The notes: generated by a model from the letters alone, not told the origin. 64,000 bases of DNA from Calliopsis andreniformis (GCF_051401765.1 NC_135066.1:20935001-20999000), one strand, 5' to 3'. Shown: positions 23,501-36,076, numbered from the stretch's first letter. Numbers and translations are program-made.

Positions 23501-24281
23501 GAAAGAACTCTTTTCCAGCTTAAAGTCTTCTCATGTAATGACGAAAAGTATCAAGGCTTAAATCTCTGGTTTTATCTCACTTTTTCGGTAATGTCGCGGC
23601 CTTGACATATCCGGATCTACCCTTTTAATTTCCGAGATATTTACAAAAAAGTATTGTTATTAGCGCAATGACTTCAGCTTGTACGTGCATATCCGTAGCA
23701 GCATGTACGTGAATCTGTGGTCATCGTTTATTTACTGTTTCTATAGACATGAAACGGCATGGCGACCAGCGCGCAACATATATAACAGGTGTACTTTTCT
23801 AGGTCTAACCTAAATTTAATCTAGACCAACTAGTTGTAAGAAACAACAGATAAACAGTGGTTACGGCTTTCGGAACGTTGCTGCGGACGTGTAGGTAATA
23901 ACAGAATGTAATGAAGCAGCAGCAGTAATTTCTTGCAAATATCTCTGAAATTAAAGACGTCCGCATATTTTTTCAAAAGGAAAGGTTGTTCAATATGACG
24001 CCCTTTATAGCATATTTGAAAGTTATCAAAATCGGAGGTGGAGCCCTTCTAACAGATAAGTAGCCTGTTACGTACGGAGAATATTTTCCGTTACTCTCCA
24101 AAATATTCGAGTCTCTGCCTATTAAAAGAAAACGCTGTAGCACTTTCGTTTTTCATTATCTTAATGGGAGCGCGACTCCGAGCAGCTGGGTAGCAACCAC
24201 GACTCTGTATCAACCGTATACAACCGTACCAACCGTTTCCTTATATGGAAATTTCTAACGAACCCCCACTCATTTTTCGGC

Positions 24282-24293
24282 CTATATAAACCC
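24282..24293 (+). promoter_or_regulatory. Family-B LTR TATA box
   Basis: CTATATAAACCC is also present in the inverted copy (minus strand, 37063-37074) and in diverged form at 18676-18685. It precedes the leader array, as expected of an RNA polymerase II LTR promoter. Confidence 0.65.
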
Positions 24294-24689
24294 AGAGATT
24301 TTAGCCCTAACTGGTTCAGAACAGTACAGTCACGTTGATAGTCAAGTTCGTCAGAGTTGGTTGCTATTTAGTTAGATCGGGCTAAAAGTCTACGTTTAAC
24401 CTCATAGAATCCGCAAGTCGGCATAAATTTTATTTGGCAATTTCTACGACCACTCTATAAGTCCTCGCATCGCCAGTGCGTTAAGACCCAGCATTAAAAT
24501 CATATATTTTACGCGACAACACTACACTATACACCTGTACGTAAAGGCTGACTTTAGAATATACTAAACTATTCATTGCAATTTGACTAGATTGTTTTCA
24601 AACCTACAATTAACATAAGCGATCCCATTCGAAGTTGGCAGATCCCCCACGATAAAGCTTAGCCGCTCAAGTTGTATCAACAAGTTATG

Positions 24690-25200
24690 AGACTTACTAA
24701 TATTTCTTGCGGCTCCCGAATTTTACATCAGATTCATCCGCATACCCCTACTTCCAAAGAAAACTGTATCCAAACTAGTGGTTCCTCGATTTATTCGAGT
24801 TCGTCCACGAAAGTTGACCCATCCAGCAGCTCTCTGATGTTACATCAGTTTCATCTGCATCCTACAGCTACATGTAACACTAGGTTCGTCTGTCCATTCT
24901 TCAATCTCCTTACAGCACCCTGATTTCACATCAGGTTCATCTGTTTGAATTTGCCAACCTCCTTAACAGCCTCTCAATTTATTTTAAGTTCGTCTATGAA
25001 ACTGATCCTAGTGACTCCCTGATTTCGCATCAGGTACGTTCACAAAACTCACCATCCAGGGGCTCACTGATCACAGGTCAGTTTCATCCGCAGTCACACT
25101 TATCCTCAGAGGATCCCTGATTTTACATCAGGTTCGTCCTCGTCTGCAATAATCCCAACGGCTCATTGATCTCGCATCAGTTTCGTCCATTATACCAACT
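24690..25200 (+). repeat. Degenerate tandem array with CTGAT...ATCAG half-sites
   Basis: Eight or more units of about 50 bp. Each contains a small dyad such as CTGATTTCGCATCAG followed by TTCGTC or TTCATC. Spacers between dyads differ freely, while the dyad and the flanking GGCTC / CGTC are kept. It lies in the presumptive transcribed leader. Confidence 0.8.
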
Positions 25201-25280
25201 AACACTTCAACCACTATATTCTTTGGAAATATATCTATCCTCAGCGACCTCTTGTACTGCTCGCGTCCTGTCTCGTAATA

Positions 25281-26843
25281 ACCCAAGTAATTCTAAATTT
25301 TTAGTTGTTAGTGTAGATGAGTACTAAAAGCTCGAACATATTAAGGCTACAGTACTTATTGTTAGTACTCATACATAACATTGAGTTTCGTCACATAATA
25401 AGTAATTATAATTATTTATTACCATAATCAAATATAGTTTCTTACTCTTCGAAGGCAAACTGACTCACTTTTATCGAAAATAAATTTTCTGAGTGATGTA
25501 AACATTTGAAACATTTGTAGCGACCATCTATACGCACAGAGCAGTTTCTGACGTACAAACGGCTAAGACAATTTCTGAATCGCGTGACTGCGAAGCTATT
25601 TATCAGGGGACGTTTTTAAATACCCTTTAGCTGTAGCATGTTGTAGAGTTTTTGTCAAGAGTCCTCAATAACAATTGCGATAGTCATAAATTAGGGGTTT
25701 CTAAAGGACACTCAGAACGGATCTATCGTGTGACCGAGTGGGCTCCAAATGAGTAAGTCCAGAAGAAATCCTTGATCGTAATTAAAGTGCGTAATGATCG
25801 TCTGGCCTCAACAACTGCCTCGTCATGCGCGAAAATTAGGGGCCGAAAAAGAGGCCCTATCGTAAGAGTGAACGTGGCAGGACGACCAGAAGGTTGTGAA
25901 TCGCCGAAGCGATAATTACCACCGTACGAAAAAAGTCCATACCAATAAATGCTTGTGAGTAAATCTGTGCACGTCAATCAACTCTATCCTTCACATTTGA
26001 AAATTTTTTCAAATGTGTGTTAAAGTTTCTATTATGGTGCATTTAAATCAAGTAAGCGAAAGCTCATTCTACCCCCACTGCAACAAATTTAAGTGACACG
26101 AGCATTCTTTCATTCAGTTGTTGATTTTATTAATTCATAATAATTGAACTTATGAGAAGAATGAGCATTCACTCGCATGATCTAAGCACGTCATCATATT
26201 ACACAGTTAAGGACAATCTAGTTGAGCAGACATGGTGCGATTCGGTTCCAACAAGCATTGTTATAGCTAATAATATATGAAAGACTTCTTGGCAGGACTT
26301 TCTATATGCGTCTGACGCTGCGGCCAGTCGATGTGTTCAACGCACACATCATAAAAACAATAAGAAAACAAATGCAGTACAATACATGCACTGATCACTG
26401 ATCACTACATCTGAATACGGAGCTCAGACCATGTATACTTATAGACTTGGCGTTAGATAAATTCCTTTAGGTAAAAATAAAATCATCTACCTGACGTCAC
26501 ACATGGGCATCATGTATATGCTATTATGACATATCTGCAATTTGGAAAGAGTGACGTACCCATGTTCCGAGCGTGTTAAACTGTTTTACTGTTCGACATT
26601 AATGAGTATGTGAAAATGTTTAATTTTCAGAAAACATATTAAATTGATTAAATATGAAATATGCATATTTTTGGAATTATAATTTCGCAAAATGTATGTA
26701 AAGTTTGACTGAGATATTGATAACGTTCAATCTGTCATTATTTTTTTATAATTTATTTTAGTCTAAAGAGATAATAAGAACAATATATAGATGTCTGGAG
26801 AAAAACTATTTATTTATAATTACTGATTACAAAATAAAATTGT
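25281..26843. other. Unclassified stretch, no recognised gene
   Basis: A GC-moderate section at 25540-25980 has a minus-strand open frame (25723-25977) without a known motif. The repeat GCGTCTGACGCTGCGGCCAG lies at 26308-26327. Minus-strand AATAAA-like signals near 26810 could serve the pseudogene at 26844-27435. Confidence 0.4.
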
Positions 26844-27435
26844 TTACACGTATACTATTGTAATATTAATGTTCATGAGTTCGTCCAGGATCTTTCCATC
26901 CGCCACCATCAAACCAGATTCACTGTCCCAAAACACTAGTTTTGTATCGACTCCGTTGACAATGATTCCCGTTCTCAGTTTCGTGACGATCTCCTTATAG
27001 ACACCAAGGCTTAAGAATCCTCTGTGATAAATACAAAATCAGTGATTACATGCATATTGGAAAGAGTTGCATGCGTTTCGACACTATATTTAGCCGCAGA
27101 CATATCTACTGTCGAATATGAACTGACGGTATTAAATACTAAATGCTTTTTTCTGAACCGAACCGTTCCGTGCCTCATCGGATAATATAAATCGACCTTT
27201 AAGCTTGTTAGGCCGAATGTACTAAACTTTTCTTTTAGTATTCAAAGGAAAGCTGAAACGTGCAAATTTTCTCTTCCATTATCAACCATCTAAATTTTCC
27301 ACAGAATCTGATGTCTATTGAGAACTCGTGAATTGGCCAGAAGCAGCTTAGACTGTGTATTGTTTTCGTCTGTCGGTTGACGAGAGATTTATTGGATGAC
27401 CGACCTTCTGTTAGCCTTGTATCATCAATAAGCAC
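26844..27435 (-). pseudogene. Eroded unrecognised protein-coding remnant
   Basis: Three overlapping minus-strand frames read on from each other through two frameshifts. Segment 1 (27435-27235) includes IHEFSIDIRFCGKFRWLI. Segment 2 (27238-27011) includes LKVDLYYPMRHGTVRF and VETHATLSNMHVITDFVF. Segment 3 (27021-26844) includes GVYKEIVTKLRTGIIVNGVD and KLVFWDSESGLMVADGK, then stops. Together about 195-200 residues with balanced, globular-looking composition, unlike the surrounding AT-rich noise. I do not recognise the family. It lacks transposase catalytic motifs, zinc fingers or membrane segments. Upstream it runs into the family-A solo LTR at 27461. Beyond that LTR an ATG-started short frame (minus, about 28860 down) could be more of the same gene. 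A host gene relic or an integrated foreign gene are both possible. Confidence 0.45.
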
Positions 27436-27460
27436 AGCTAGTCACTCGTGATTTCACTTT

Positions 27461-28818
27461 TGTAACGCCCCACAACCTAATCTATCTCCATTTCACTCTA
27501 TCTCACTCTATATATCGCCATTTCTTCCTATCTCATTGTATTTATTTCGCTCTCTTTCTACTAATATTGTCTTATTATTTATTATTGCATATTCTATTAG
27601 CATAAATACTTATTAATATTTTTGTGCTTTCTTATATGTGTTATATTATAACTTTGAATTATATTTTAATATAAGTATAACGTATTTCGTACGTTTTCAT
27701 CTAAAACCAACAGTTAGAATAAGTGCGCCAATAGAAATAAGTCACTACGCATGCGCGAATCCCAATTGGCGGGTATATAAGGAGCAACGAAAGCAGCAAG
27801 AAACACACTTCTCTCTGGCATCGACTTGCGAGAACACGAGGATCTGAGAAGCAGCTGAAGTACTCACCCAGAGATCCAAACCGCTCCTTTACAGGTACCG
27901 GCCGTTTTCTAGAGATCAAGAGCATTCGATGCTCCTTTACAGAGTAAGGTTTGCGTAACCTCTATGACAGGTGCACTACGACGGTTTCAAGTGAGTGCAA
28001 TACGAACGACATCTTGGAGGTAGCTGATGTACTAAGCCCTGTTGGATCGAGACTGCTCCCCTAAGGATAGCGATCGTTTTAGAAAATATAGTAACTGATG
28101 CTCCTTTAAGGTTATAATTCACATTTGCCATAAGCAGACGAATTCTGTGTCAACAAGCGTTAGAAGCCGTTTCGTCTGACAAATATTAAGACCGCTCCTG
28201 AAGAGTATTTTCTCAAAGGTAGCGACTGATATAACCGAGATAACAAAAGGCTTAGCCATGTTTAGACAATTCAAGCAAAGATTATTGTTTCACGAGGACT
28301 TGAGACCACTCCGAGGTTACAGCGACCTATAGCTTTGACGAAACAAGATCCATTGCACATGCACACACATAGATTCACACTGCACCTCGTACAGAGGATT
28401 CTGTACTCCGAATTATATATAAACTAATATATGTCTAATAGGTAATAGCGTAATCATCTGACTTAACCTTTCGTTCAACGACATAATAAGCGTAGACGTA
28501 TAATCCTTGCGTTAATGAGATAATTCTGATAATTAATAGATATCTTACAATCTAACCTCACTTTTATACAATTACATATAATATAACCACATACTACTTT
28601 ATAATTCCATTAATATTCAACTAAATTAGAGTAGGTATTGATATTGTATTAATGTTAGGATTAGAGTAGGTATTTTATTGAATAAATTTTTTTCGAAAAA
28701 GGTCTAAGCTTTGGATTTCAACTCCTTAACCACACGCCACAAGAAATCCCAACCTTTTTATCCATTAGAAAGTTGCTCTGTTCCATGGTCAATGTAGAAT
28801 CGTTTTAGGGACGTTACA
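27461..28818 (+). mobile_element. Family-A solo LTR, complete copy (1358 bp)
   Basis: Starts TGTAACGCCCC and ends GGGACGTTACA, TG...CA ends with 7-bp inverted termini. Flanking CTTT (27457-27460 and 28819-28822) is an exact 4-bp duplication. The first part is AT-rich with C/T-rich iterations. A promoter block follows at 27730-27790, then a GC-richer leader. No gag, pol or second LTR adjoins it, so this is a solo LTR. It is the reference for copies at 512-4382 and 19092-19837. Confidence 0.85.
27749..27780 (+). promoter_or_regulatory. Family-A LTR promoter: CGCATGCGCG plus TATA box
   Basis: CGCATGCGCG (27749-27758), a palindromic NRF-1/Ewg-like core, lies 15 bp upstream of TATATAA (27774-27780). 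Both the palindrome and the TATA box, with about the same spacing, are retained on the minus strand in copy 1 (4257-4290) and copy 3 (19506-19540). Confidence 0.65.
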
Positions 28819-29712
28819 CTTTCTATATGAAAGTACAATTTCAGCAAGCTTAGTCATAGCTGTCTAAGGACTCTGATCATGTTTCTGTACTGCACTCTAC
28901 TCTAATTCAGATCAAATTCAGATCAAATTCAGATTCAACCATACTACTATATGTTATTTTATAAATGTATTTATTTAAGATATACTCAAGCAAAGAAAGA
29001 GTAACAGACAATAGGGATCCTTTTAGAGAATATCTATCCCTAAGAATTTTTATTATACCTTTTGTAATTATGCATGAATCCAAGTAAGAAAAACTAAACG
29101 TACACGCATGTGCCAGTCTCCTTCAAGAGGTTAACTTTCGGAGAACGGAGGAGAATCATTTGTAACTCGGATCTCTGGTGACCCACGTTTGTTCTCCGAA
29201 GGTTAAGGACATGCTAGAAAGACGCACTGACTCTGCAGAGGAATCAAAATTTGGATTCGATTAACTTTTTCGAATAACGGGTATTTTTTTATAGCAGTAA
29301 AAAATCAGTAAAACTTGCCTGGATTATCAGGTCATCCAACAATGATATACTAAAAAATATCTGTGGTTGTAGGCAGAATAACATGAGTGACATATTGAAA
29401 AAATTTAAGCTTAAGCGTTAATTGAAGACTACAAGATAAAATCTGTATTTGTAGCAAAAGGAAATTAAATTTAAAGACTTTTCCTCTTAAAAAAAAACTA
29501 GACTTAGATTTAAAACATTAATATCTTGAAAATAAAAATATGTAACTTAATTCGTTCTGCTTTGTAACCACAGATACTGTGACAGTGTTTTGGAATATCC
29601 TTACACAAATAGACAAGTACCGAAATATATCCACGTGTGCTAAAACCAGCTGAAAAAGTGTATTCATACAGCTACGTAAATTTCAATGAGCACGCCTACG
29701 ACGAGTAACCGA
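28819..29712. other. Non-coding stretch with a TTAA-flanked mini element
   Basis: No gene recognised. CAAATTCAGATCAAATTCAG iterations lie near 28905-28940. The mini element at 29131-29206 is listed separately. Confidence 0.5.
29131..29206. repeat. 76-bp hairpin element flanked by TTAA
   Basis: TTAACTTTCGGAGAAC at the left and GTTCTCCGAAGGTTAA at the right are near-perfect inverted repeats. TTAA at each outer end matches the target preference of piggyBac-type elements. The interior of about 45 bp is non-coding. Confidence 0.55.
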
Positions 29713-30145
29713 TTTACCAGCCTTGTTGCATCGCCGACATAAAAATACCCACCTCTATCGTGAAAATCTCATGAGCTCTGCAACACGTGCAAAAATAGAA
29801 CGAAACGGAGAAATGATGCGACACGGTTACAGTGACAAGCAGAATTGTGAGTTCAACGAGCGTGGCGAGCGTGGAACTGCCAAAATAGGCTGCATAAATT
29901 ACGAGCGAGAACGGAATGTGTCGTATAACGAGATAATTAATACATGGATGACTGTTCACCGAGACGAAAGCCCCGCCCACGCTAAAATGGATTCACCGAC
30001 TGTTTCGTTGCTTATAACCAGCCATACATTGTTCGCCGGAAGCACGTGCTACCTCTTTTGTCTGCGCCACGATCTATGCCGATTGAAGAACGATCCGCGA
30101 ATTCGAGAAATTCAAGTGATGTTGGCTACAAGCGAGAGCAATTAG
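29713..30145 (+). other. GC-moderate open region, coding status unresolved
   Basis: An open frame of 140 codons (29723-30145) stands in a stretch richer in G+C than its neighbours. It starts with a non-ATG codon, has no recognisable domain, and an 88-codon frame overlaps it on the minus strand. Conserved host non-coding sequence is as plausible as a small gene. Confidence 0.25.
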
Positions 30146-30574
30146 AATTCTCTGGTTGGTCGCTGGCCTAGCTGTTCATTGATTATAACCTTTGCATGTT
30201 CGAATAAAATGTCATTTAATTATTTAAAATAATTTCTTGAAAAAGAACTTCATTAACAAAAATAATGTTTATTTATATATATTGCTAGGACAAGGAATAC
30301 AGAAATGAAGAAAACTGCAGTAATATGCTTAACATGTCCATATCCTTATAATATATACTTATGTAGACTAGGGTAATTTGAACGAAGTTTTCTGACCATG
30401 TTTCAATCAACTTCTTGTCGAATATTTAAAAAACCAGAGTTCAGGCACGGTTGGCGATGATATATACGGTTTTCATTTCTATTTCTTTCCTCAACCTTTT
30501 GAGAATCATCTCTGTACGCTTTAAGGGCTCTCACTTTTTCATGTCATTATCAAATACATATGTGAAATTTCTAA

Positions 30575-30714
30575 AAAAATGACAAGAAAACAAAAATTCT
30601 TTTGGTATTGTATGAGTTCCATCGAACCATTGAACTTTCTCCTTGTGACATTTGACGTATTTTAAAAAACGACAAAGATATTTGAGGTGCAAACGTTAGG
30701 GGACTCATCCTGTA
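30575..30714 (-). mobile_element. Single terminus of the TACAGGRTGAGTC mariner-like family
   Basis: The reverse complement starts TACAGGATGAGTCCCCTAAC and matches the left terminal repeat of 52258-53192, including TCAATGGTTCGATGGAAC. The rest of the element is absent. Confidence 0.7.
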
Positions 30715-33700
30715 TGTATAGTAGCGATCAAAAGTAGCAGGCATTTCCATTTTACTGATTGAGATAAAGAACATTGTAAACAATACTCACGTTGATTTAA
30801 TTCAAAAAGAGGTGTAACATTTTTTCTTTAGGTTCAAAAGAGCGTAAAATTTCCTTAAGAAAAACTTTAAAAGGATGAAAAAAGCACGGAAAATATATGT
30901 ATCTGTCTAAGAATCAATTCCCTACAAAATATCGATCACTTACCAACACCAATTTAAAATATCAAGACAAATTCATTGAAATCATTGGAACACGCCAAGT
31001 ACTATCCACCACCTTGCGTTGTATAATTACTTTCTACCTGAACTTAATATTCAAAATGTCAAACTTATAGTTTTTGAATGTTACACATTATAAACTTTGT
31101 CATGTTTATACATATACAGTCTAAAGCTTCTATTTCGTAAATTATTGTAATCCGCTTCATACAGACTCATATCATAACAATCATAAAAATCATAAAAGAT
31201 GTTACACAGAGTGTTCCGCATAATTAGACGAGGCTATTATATTTCTAAAACTATTAGAGGTAACAAAAAATGTTAATTGTATGGAATACCCTAATATACA
31301 TTTTTTTATACATATAATTATAAATAAAATTTAGTTTCCAATTTTTAACCCTTAATCTATAAGCGTTTCTTCAATTATCTCATTCTGTAAACAAAAGCCA
31401 TTTGAATCCGTCACGTTTTCGAGTGGGCAAGAGTCTGAAGAAATCTGAAAAATCCATACAATGTCTTTAGTCGCTCCAAATTGAGATTCGAATAAATGAT
31501 TAATTTTTTTAGAGGGAATTTTTCAATTTTTTCTAATTTGTTTATAGGTTTAACAGTATTAAATTGTTACTTATTTGTTTAGGAGCGGTCTTATAACAAA
31601 TTCCGTGACAAAATAACTCCTGTTTACTGAGGAGATTGACATGCATATAAATTAAAGCATATTAAAGATGACTAATTATTTCACAAAGTATTCTTCGGCC
31701 TGTATTTTAACTAATTTTGTTCCCATGTTTATCCTCCACCAACTACAACCGTTATGTTTTCCTGTTTTTGTCCCCTCTTTTTTTCATTAATTATTATTCA
31801 ATTACTCGCTCGTAGCAGAGCTTAAGCGAGAAATTATACACCTAGACAACGATTTCAGGGAAAATAAATCGCAAACAGAGGCAGAACTTTGCTATACAGA
31901 AATCATTCAACGACACAATAATGAAGAATTTTGTTTAAACGAGTGTTTTAATATTTCCGTTAACAATATTTCTCTCGACTGTTACCATTTAGCCTGCATG
32001 CATTTCACACACAGTGAGTAAGTATCCAGAAATCATCGCTTATTGAGGAAGCACTTTTAGATCGTGCATTAAGCTGAATATCGAAGCGGGAACAGTTTCA
32101 AATTCCCAGATAGCTTCATACATGATCGATCAAAGCTTAGTGGAACTATTGACCATCAATTAAAATGTCGAAAATCCGCTTTTTCTGCTAAACCCATATA
32201 ACTTCGTAAATGTCTTACTATATTTTTTTCATAGTGATAGAGCAACAATTTTCCGAAAAATTGAAACTAAAATACTGAAAGCTCCGCAGAGACGAATTTT
32301 TGAAAATATTTTACCTTTGATAAAATAGCTGCAAAGATTCTTTACATATCTCCAATGAGAGATATTAATTAAAGTTGCAGTAGCAAGTGTTGATTAAAGC
32401 ACAAAACTATGAAAAATAACTGTTTACTTTTTTGTTTTTTCTCTCAAAATTTTATATGAAAATTTCTCACGAAAAGAATACTTTCAATACAGTCAATAAT
32501 GTATTATAGTTATAGCCAATAGTTGAATTAATAATAAAACCACAAACGCAATTACTATTTTCATTTGGTGATGCACTTATTTGCAACTACACAATTTGCT
32601 TCTTATAAAGATAGAACGTCGAAATTGACAATATCGAATTATTTTTGACGTTTTTCATTTTGAATGTTGAAAACTATTTTACATATAACTGGCTACGAGC
32701 AGTAGTTTTTTTAACACTTAGTGGTCGTATGTCTGCTCTCAGCCACCAAAGCGAAGAATCATTCTGATCATATAATTATACAAAGTCAACACGCTCCTGA
32801 AGTGTTGTACTCTCCTATGTACAATTCTTGAAAAGATTTTATAAGTTTTGTTTCAAGTGTGATTATACATTTTTTATTAAAATTTTACTTTTTGAAAAAT
32901 TAAGTAATGAATACCTATAATGGCAAAAAGAAAAGAAAGAGGAAGAAAATTTTAGTCATGAATATCATTGGATCAATAACTCATTATCGCAATAGAATAT
33001 TGATTTTTCGATTAAGTCCAATTTTATCAAAGTCAATGCATTTGTTAATGAGATTTCGTGATGTGATTCAGAAAAGTGCCAAGTTCAATATTTTATTTTT
33101 AAGTTTTTTTTCTCTTAGGGCAAGATGTCCCGGATGTTCGTCGCGTAAACTATACATTATAGTATAGTTGTATTATATTATAGTATAGTATTTGTTGCTT
33201 AGGCTGTAAAAATTGAAATTCCTTCAATATTTAGTCTACATTTCTTTAATATCGGCTGTAAATGATTAATAATATTGTCAATAATTTTCGATATTGATTA
33301 TATTACTTTTCTTGTACCGGCCCTGGTACAGAATAAGTCTTTTTTCTGTCTGCGCGTGTACAGGCTTAAAAAGAGTAATAATATTAAGCAAATTATGTAT
33401 TACTTTCCTGGCAATAATAATCACTTTTCCATTTTTAACTAATTTAGTCCATTTACACATAAGGAAACAAAAATGTACTTATTTTGCTGTCATTTACGAT
33501 ATTATTGTTATTGGCAAAACTGCATGCATTGCAACTCTTCTACAGACCCACCAAATATACTTTAGTTAAGTAAACCGCTAATTGTAGCATAAGTAATGGT
33601 TTTTAAAAATAGATTCCTTGTCATAAAAATGGAGATGCACTCGATAGGGTGAAATATGATGTTCATGTAATATGTACAAGTAGCCTAAAAAATATTTCTA

Positions 33701-34904
33701 ATGGGAAACATACTGTAGCGGTAGAAATAAGATTTAAAATGATATTTGTTAGGAATACAATATTGGCAACGTTTTGGTAGAAGATTAAATTATTGCACAT
33801 CGCGTTTTCGAATGATTTTAACAGATTTGCTAACCCTAAAATCTTAAATTGGTTTTTTCATTACATTATTTGATTGACTTGAAATGTTACATTTAGAATC
33901 TCGATAAAACTTCTACCAATTTTATCCGATTGACTTAAAATCTTACATATAGAATCTCGATACTTGTATTATTTTTAGAACTTAAGTCTATTATGTATAT
34001 TTTTATTGTTTAAACTTTTAACAATAGACATTCAAATACTTTCGTGAGCTATTATAGGTGTATATTTGAAGATTACTTTCCATTTTATTAATAGTCGAAT
34101 CTAAAATAATATGACTTCTAATAAATTATAACCTAGCTGTTTACATTTATTTCGAATTTTTTAGATTATTATTGTTGGATACATTCGATGTTTCAATCAA
34201 ACTATATACTTATAAAACAATGCAATGCATCGTAATTGATTAATTCATGATGTTTGCACCGCCGAAGGGTTAGCGACAAACTAATCGGTCGTATGGGCGT
34301 TGTAAATAAAGCTATTAATCGATTATGAACGCGGATTTGTCGATATTGCTCACCAATTGTCGATCATGTGCACCTGGACTAAGAGAATGTAATCACATTT
34401 TGTGTAATTACTTACTTCCTGCTGATTTATATGAACGATTAGGTAATCGATCGTGTGATTTACAATACAGAATCACGTATGCTTTATTGCGGCTTTGTCT
34501 TTTTTGTCGGTTGTGTGCCTAATATTATTCAAACTTATTATGTCTATTAAAATCGACAAAATTATCATTCATCGATTGTCGGTCATAAGCGCCTGGGCTT
34601 TTCCTCTCTGACAGATAACAGTGATACTTCGTTCATGATACAGGTGTATGTTGTATGGGTGTACTAACTTGTTGTGGTCTTCGATTTCTTTCAAAGAAAA
34701 TAAGGTTTAGGTGAGAAAAATGGGTAAGGGACAATAAACCTAAAAGTAGCAATCGACACTTCCTGCGCAGATGTTCTTGTACTTGTTCATTTTGTAGTTT
34801 TATAAAAGATAAGCTTATCAATATCATCAGAAAATGTCTCAACTTTTTATCTGTCCTGATATCTTCACAATAATTTGAAAACAAAATAGGTTTGTACGAT
34901 AATA
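30715..34904. other. Long AT-rich non-coding stretch
   Basis: No gene recognised over about 4.2 kb. A possible element end, ACAGAGTGTTCCGCATAATT, starts near 31206. A 24-bp direct repeat of the type ATTGTCGATCATGTGCACCT occurs at about 34357 and, diverged, about 34575. Short open frames look random. Confidence 0.5.
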
Positions 34905-35499
34905 TAGGTAGCGAAAATATTCGGACACAAGAGGATTTATTTCTTTATATCTTAATTGTTTATGCACAAAATCAATTTATTCTTTTTCCATGTGATAAGT
35001 CATTTATTCTAGTTATAACGTATATACATTTTGTTTAATAATCTTATAAACATTGTATTCTAATTAACAACAACTGAAAAGGTGTGTCATTATTGTGTTA
35101 CAAAAATATTCGGTCACATTTCAAAAATAGTGATTCGAACGTCCTAGATAAAAAATATAAATAGATTTAACATTTTGTAGCATAACCTTTTGCTTTTGAG
35201 ACGTGCCAGATTGCGTTTATATTAATGTTATTGGCTCGTGGCGTAAACAGGTTTATTGTTATTTAATGATACCCTTCGATTTTCTACAATACAAGTCGCA
35301 GAATCATCTAGCCGAGTCAAGTATCGTCGAATTTTGCTGCATTTCTATCAGATAAGTCATTTGTTGTTTGAATGGCAATGATCACCACTGCGATTCAATC
35401 AGATATCATTTGTCGCGCACCCGATGCGACCGATATTGTTAGACAGTTTGCCTGATTACAGGTGTATTTTACCAAATTTTTAATTGCTTATAAATAATT

Positions 35500-35590
35500 A
35501 ACGAAGTCCTAAATACCAAATCATCATTCTTGATTTTCGTCTTATATTAACCTCTAGAATTGCATCTTAAAATTTCTCTCACCTGCGGCC
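35500..35590. repeat. Repeat fragment shared with 22715-22856
   Basis: The block TTCTTGATTTTCGTCTTATA and a following TCTAGAAT correspond to 22770-22812. It interrupts the C-terminal side of the Tc3-like pseudogene. Confidence 0.45.
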
Positions 35591-36076
35591 AAGCACCTTG
35601 CATGACAAAAATTCTGTAACTATTCGGACCTTATGTTTGTATGTTGGTCATTATCCTGCTAAAATTTTTAACTGTTTTGAATGCCCATTTTGGTAGCATA
35701 TTTTGTGTTTGTCCGTGATATTTTCAATAAAAATTAATTTGCCCACACCACTACTCGGAATATAACACCAAACGAGAACACTGCCTTCACCATGCTTGAA
35801 AGTCGCTCGTAAACTTTTTACTTTTAATTCGGTATTTGCTTTTCTCCAAACTATTTCTTATCCATTGATTGTGATACATTAAATTTACTTTCATCTGCAA
35901 AACTGATGTCATTTTACTATTCCTGCTTCTTGCAGACAAATTCCTCAGCGAATCGGACTCGTTTCTTCCTATTTATTTCGTTAATGAAAAGCTTCTTGCG
36001 GGCAACACGTCCATTATAACCGTTTTTTTAACAATCATCGGATAGCTTGAGGATACACATTTCTTTGTATCTTCTG

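Larger units (their letters stand above)
22013..24055. repeat. Large inverted repeat pair, about 100-bp arms
   Basis: The left arm CTGTTATAAGGGCTCCAC (22013 on) is mirrored by GTGGAGCCCTTCTAACAG (ends 24055). Similarity extends inward about 100 bp through TTTCAAATATG and the CGGACG block. This could be one 2-kb element or two opposed copies of one repeat. The interior is mixed: a CTTTAAGGGG terminus (22112), a CACCCTGTA terminus (22856) and a GC-rich LTR-like block (23118 on). No transposase is seen. Confidence 0.5.
24066..25280 (+). mobile_element. Family-B solo LTR (plus sense)
   Basis: Starts TGTTACGTACGGAGAATATT and ends CTCGTAATA (25280), where TA replaces the usual CA. It is the inverse of 36077-37283 over its whole length. 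A TATA box (CTATATAAACCC, from 24282) is followed by GTTCAGAACAG and a leader with a degenerate tandem array. Flanks AGCC and ACCC match at three of four bases. No internal coding region, so a solo LTR. Confidence 0.78.
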
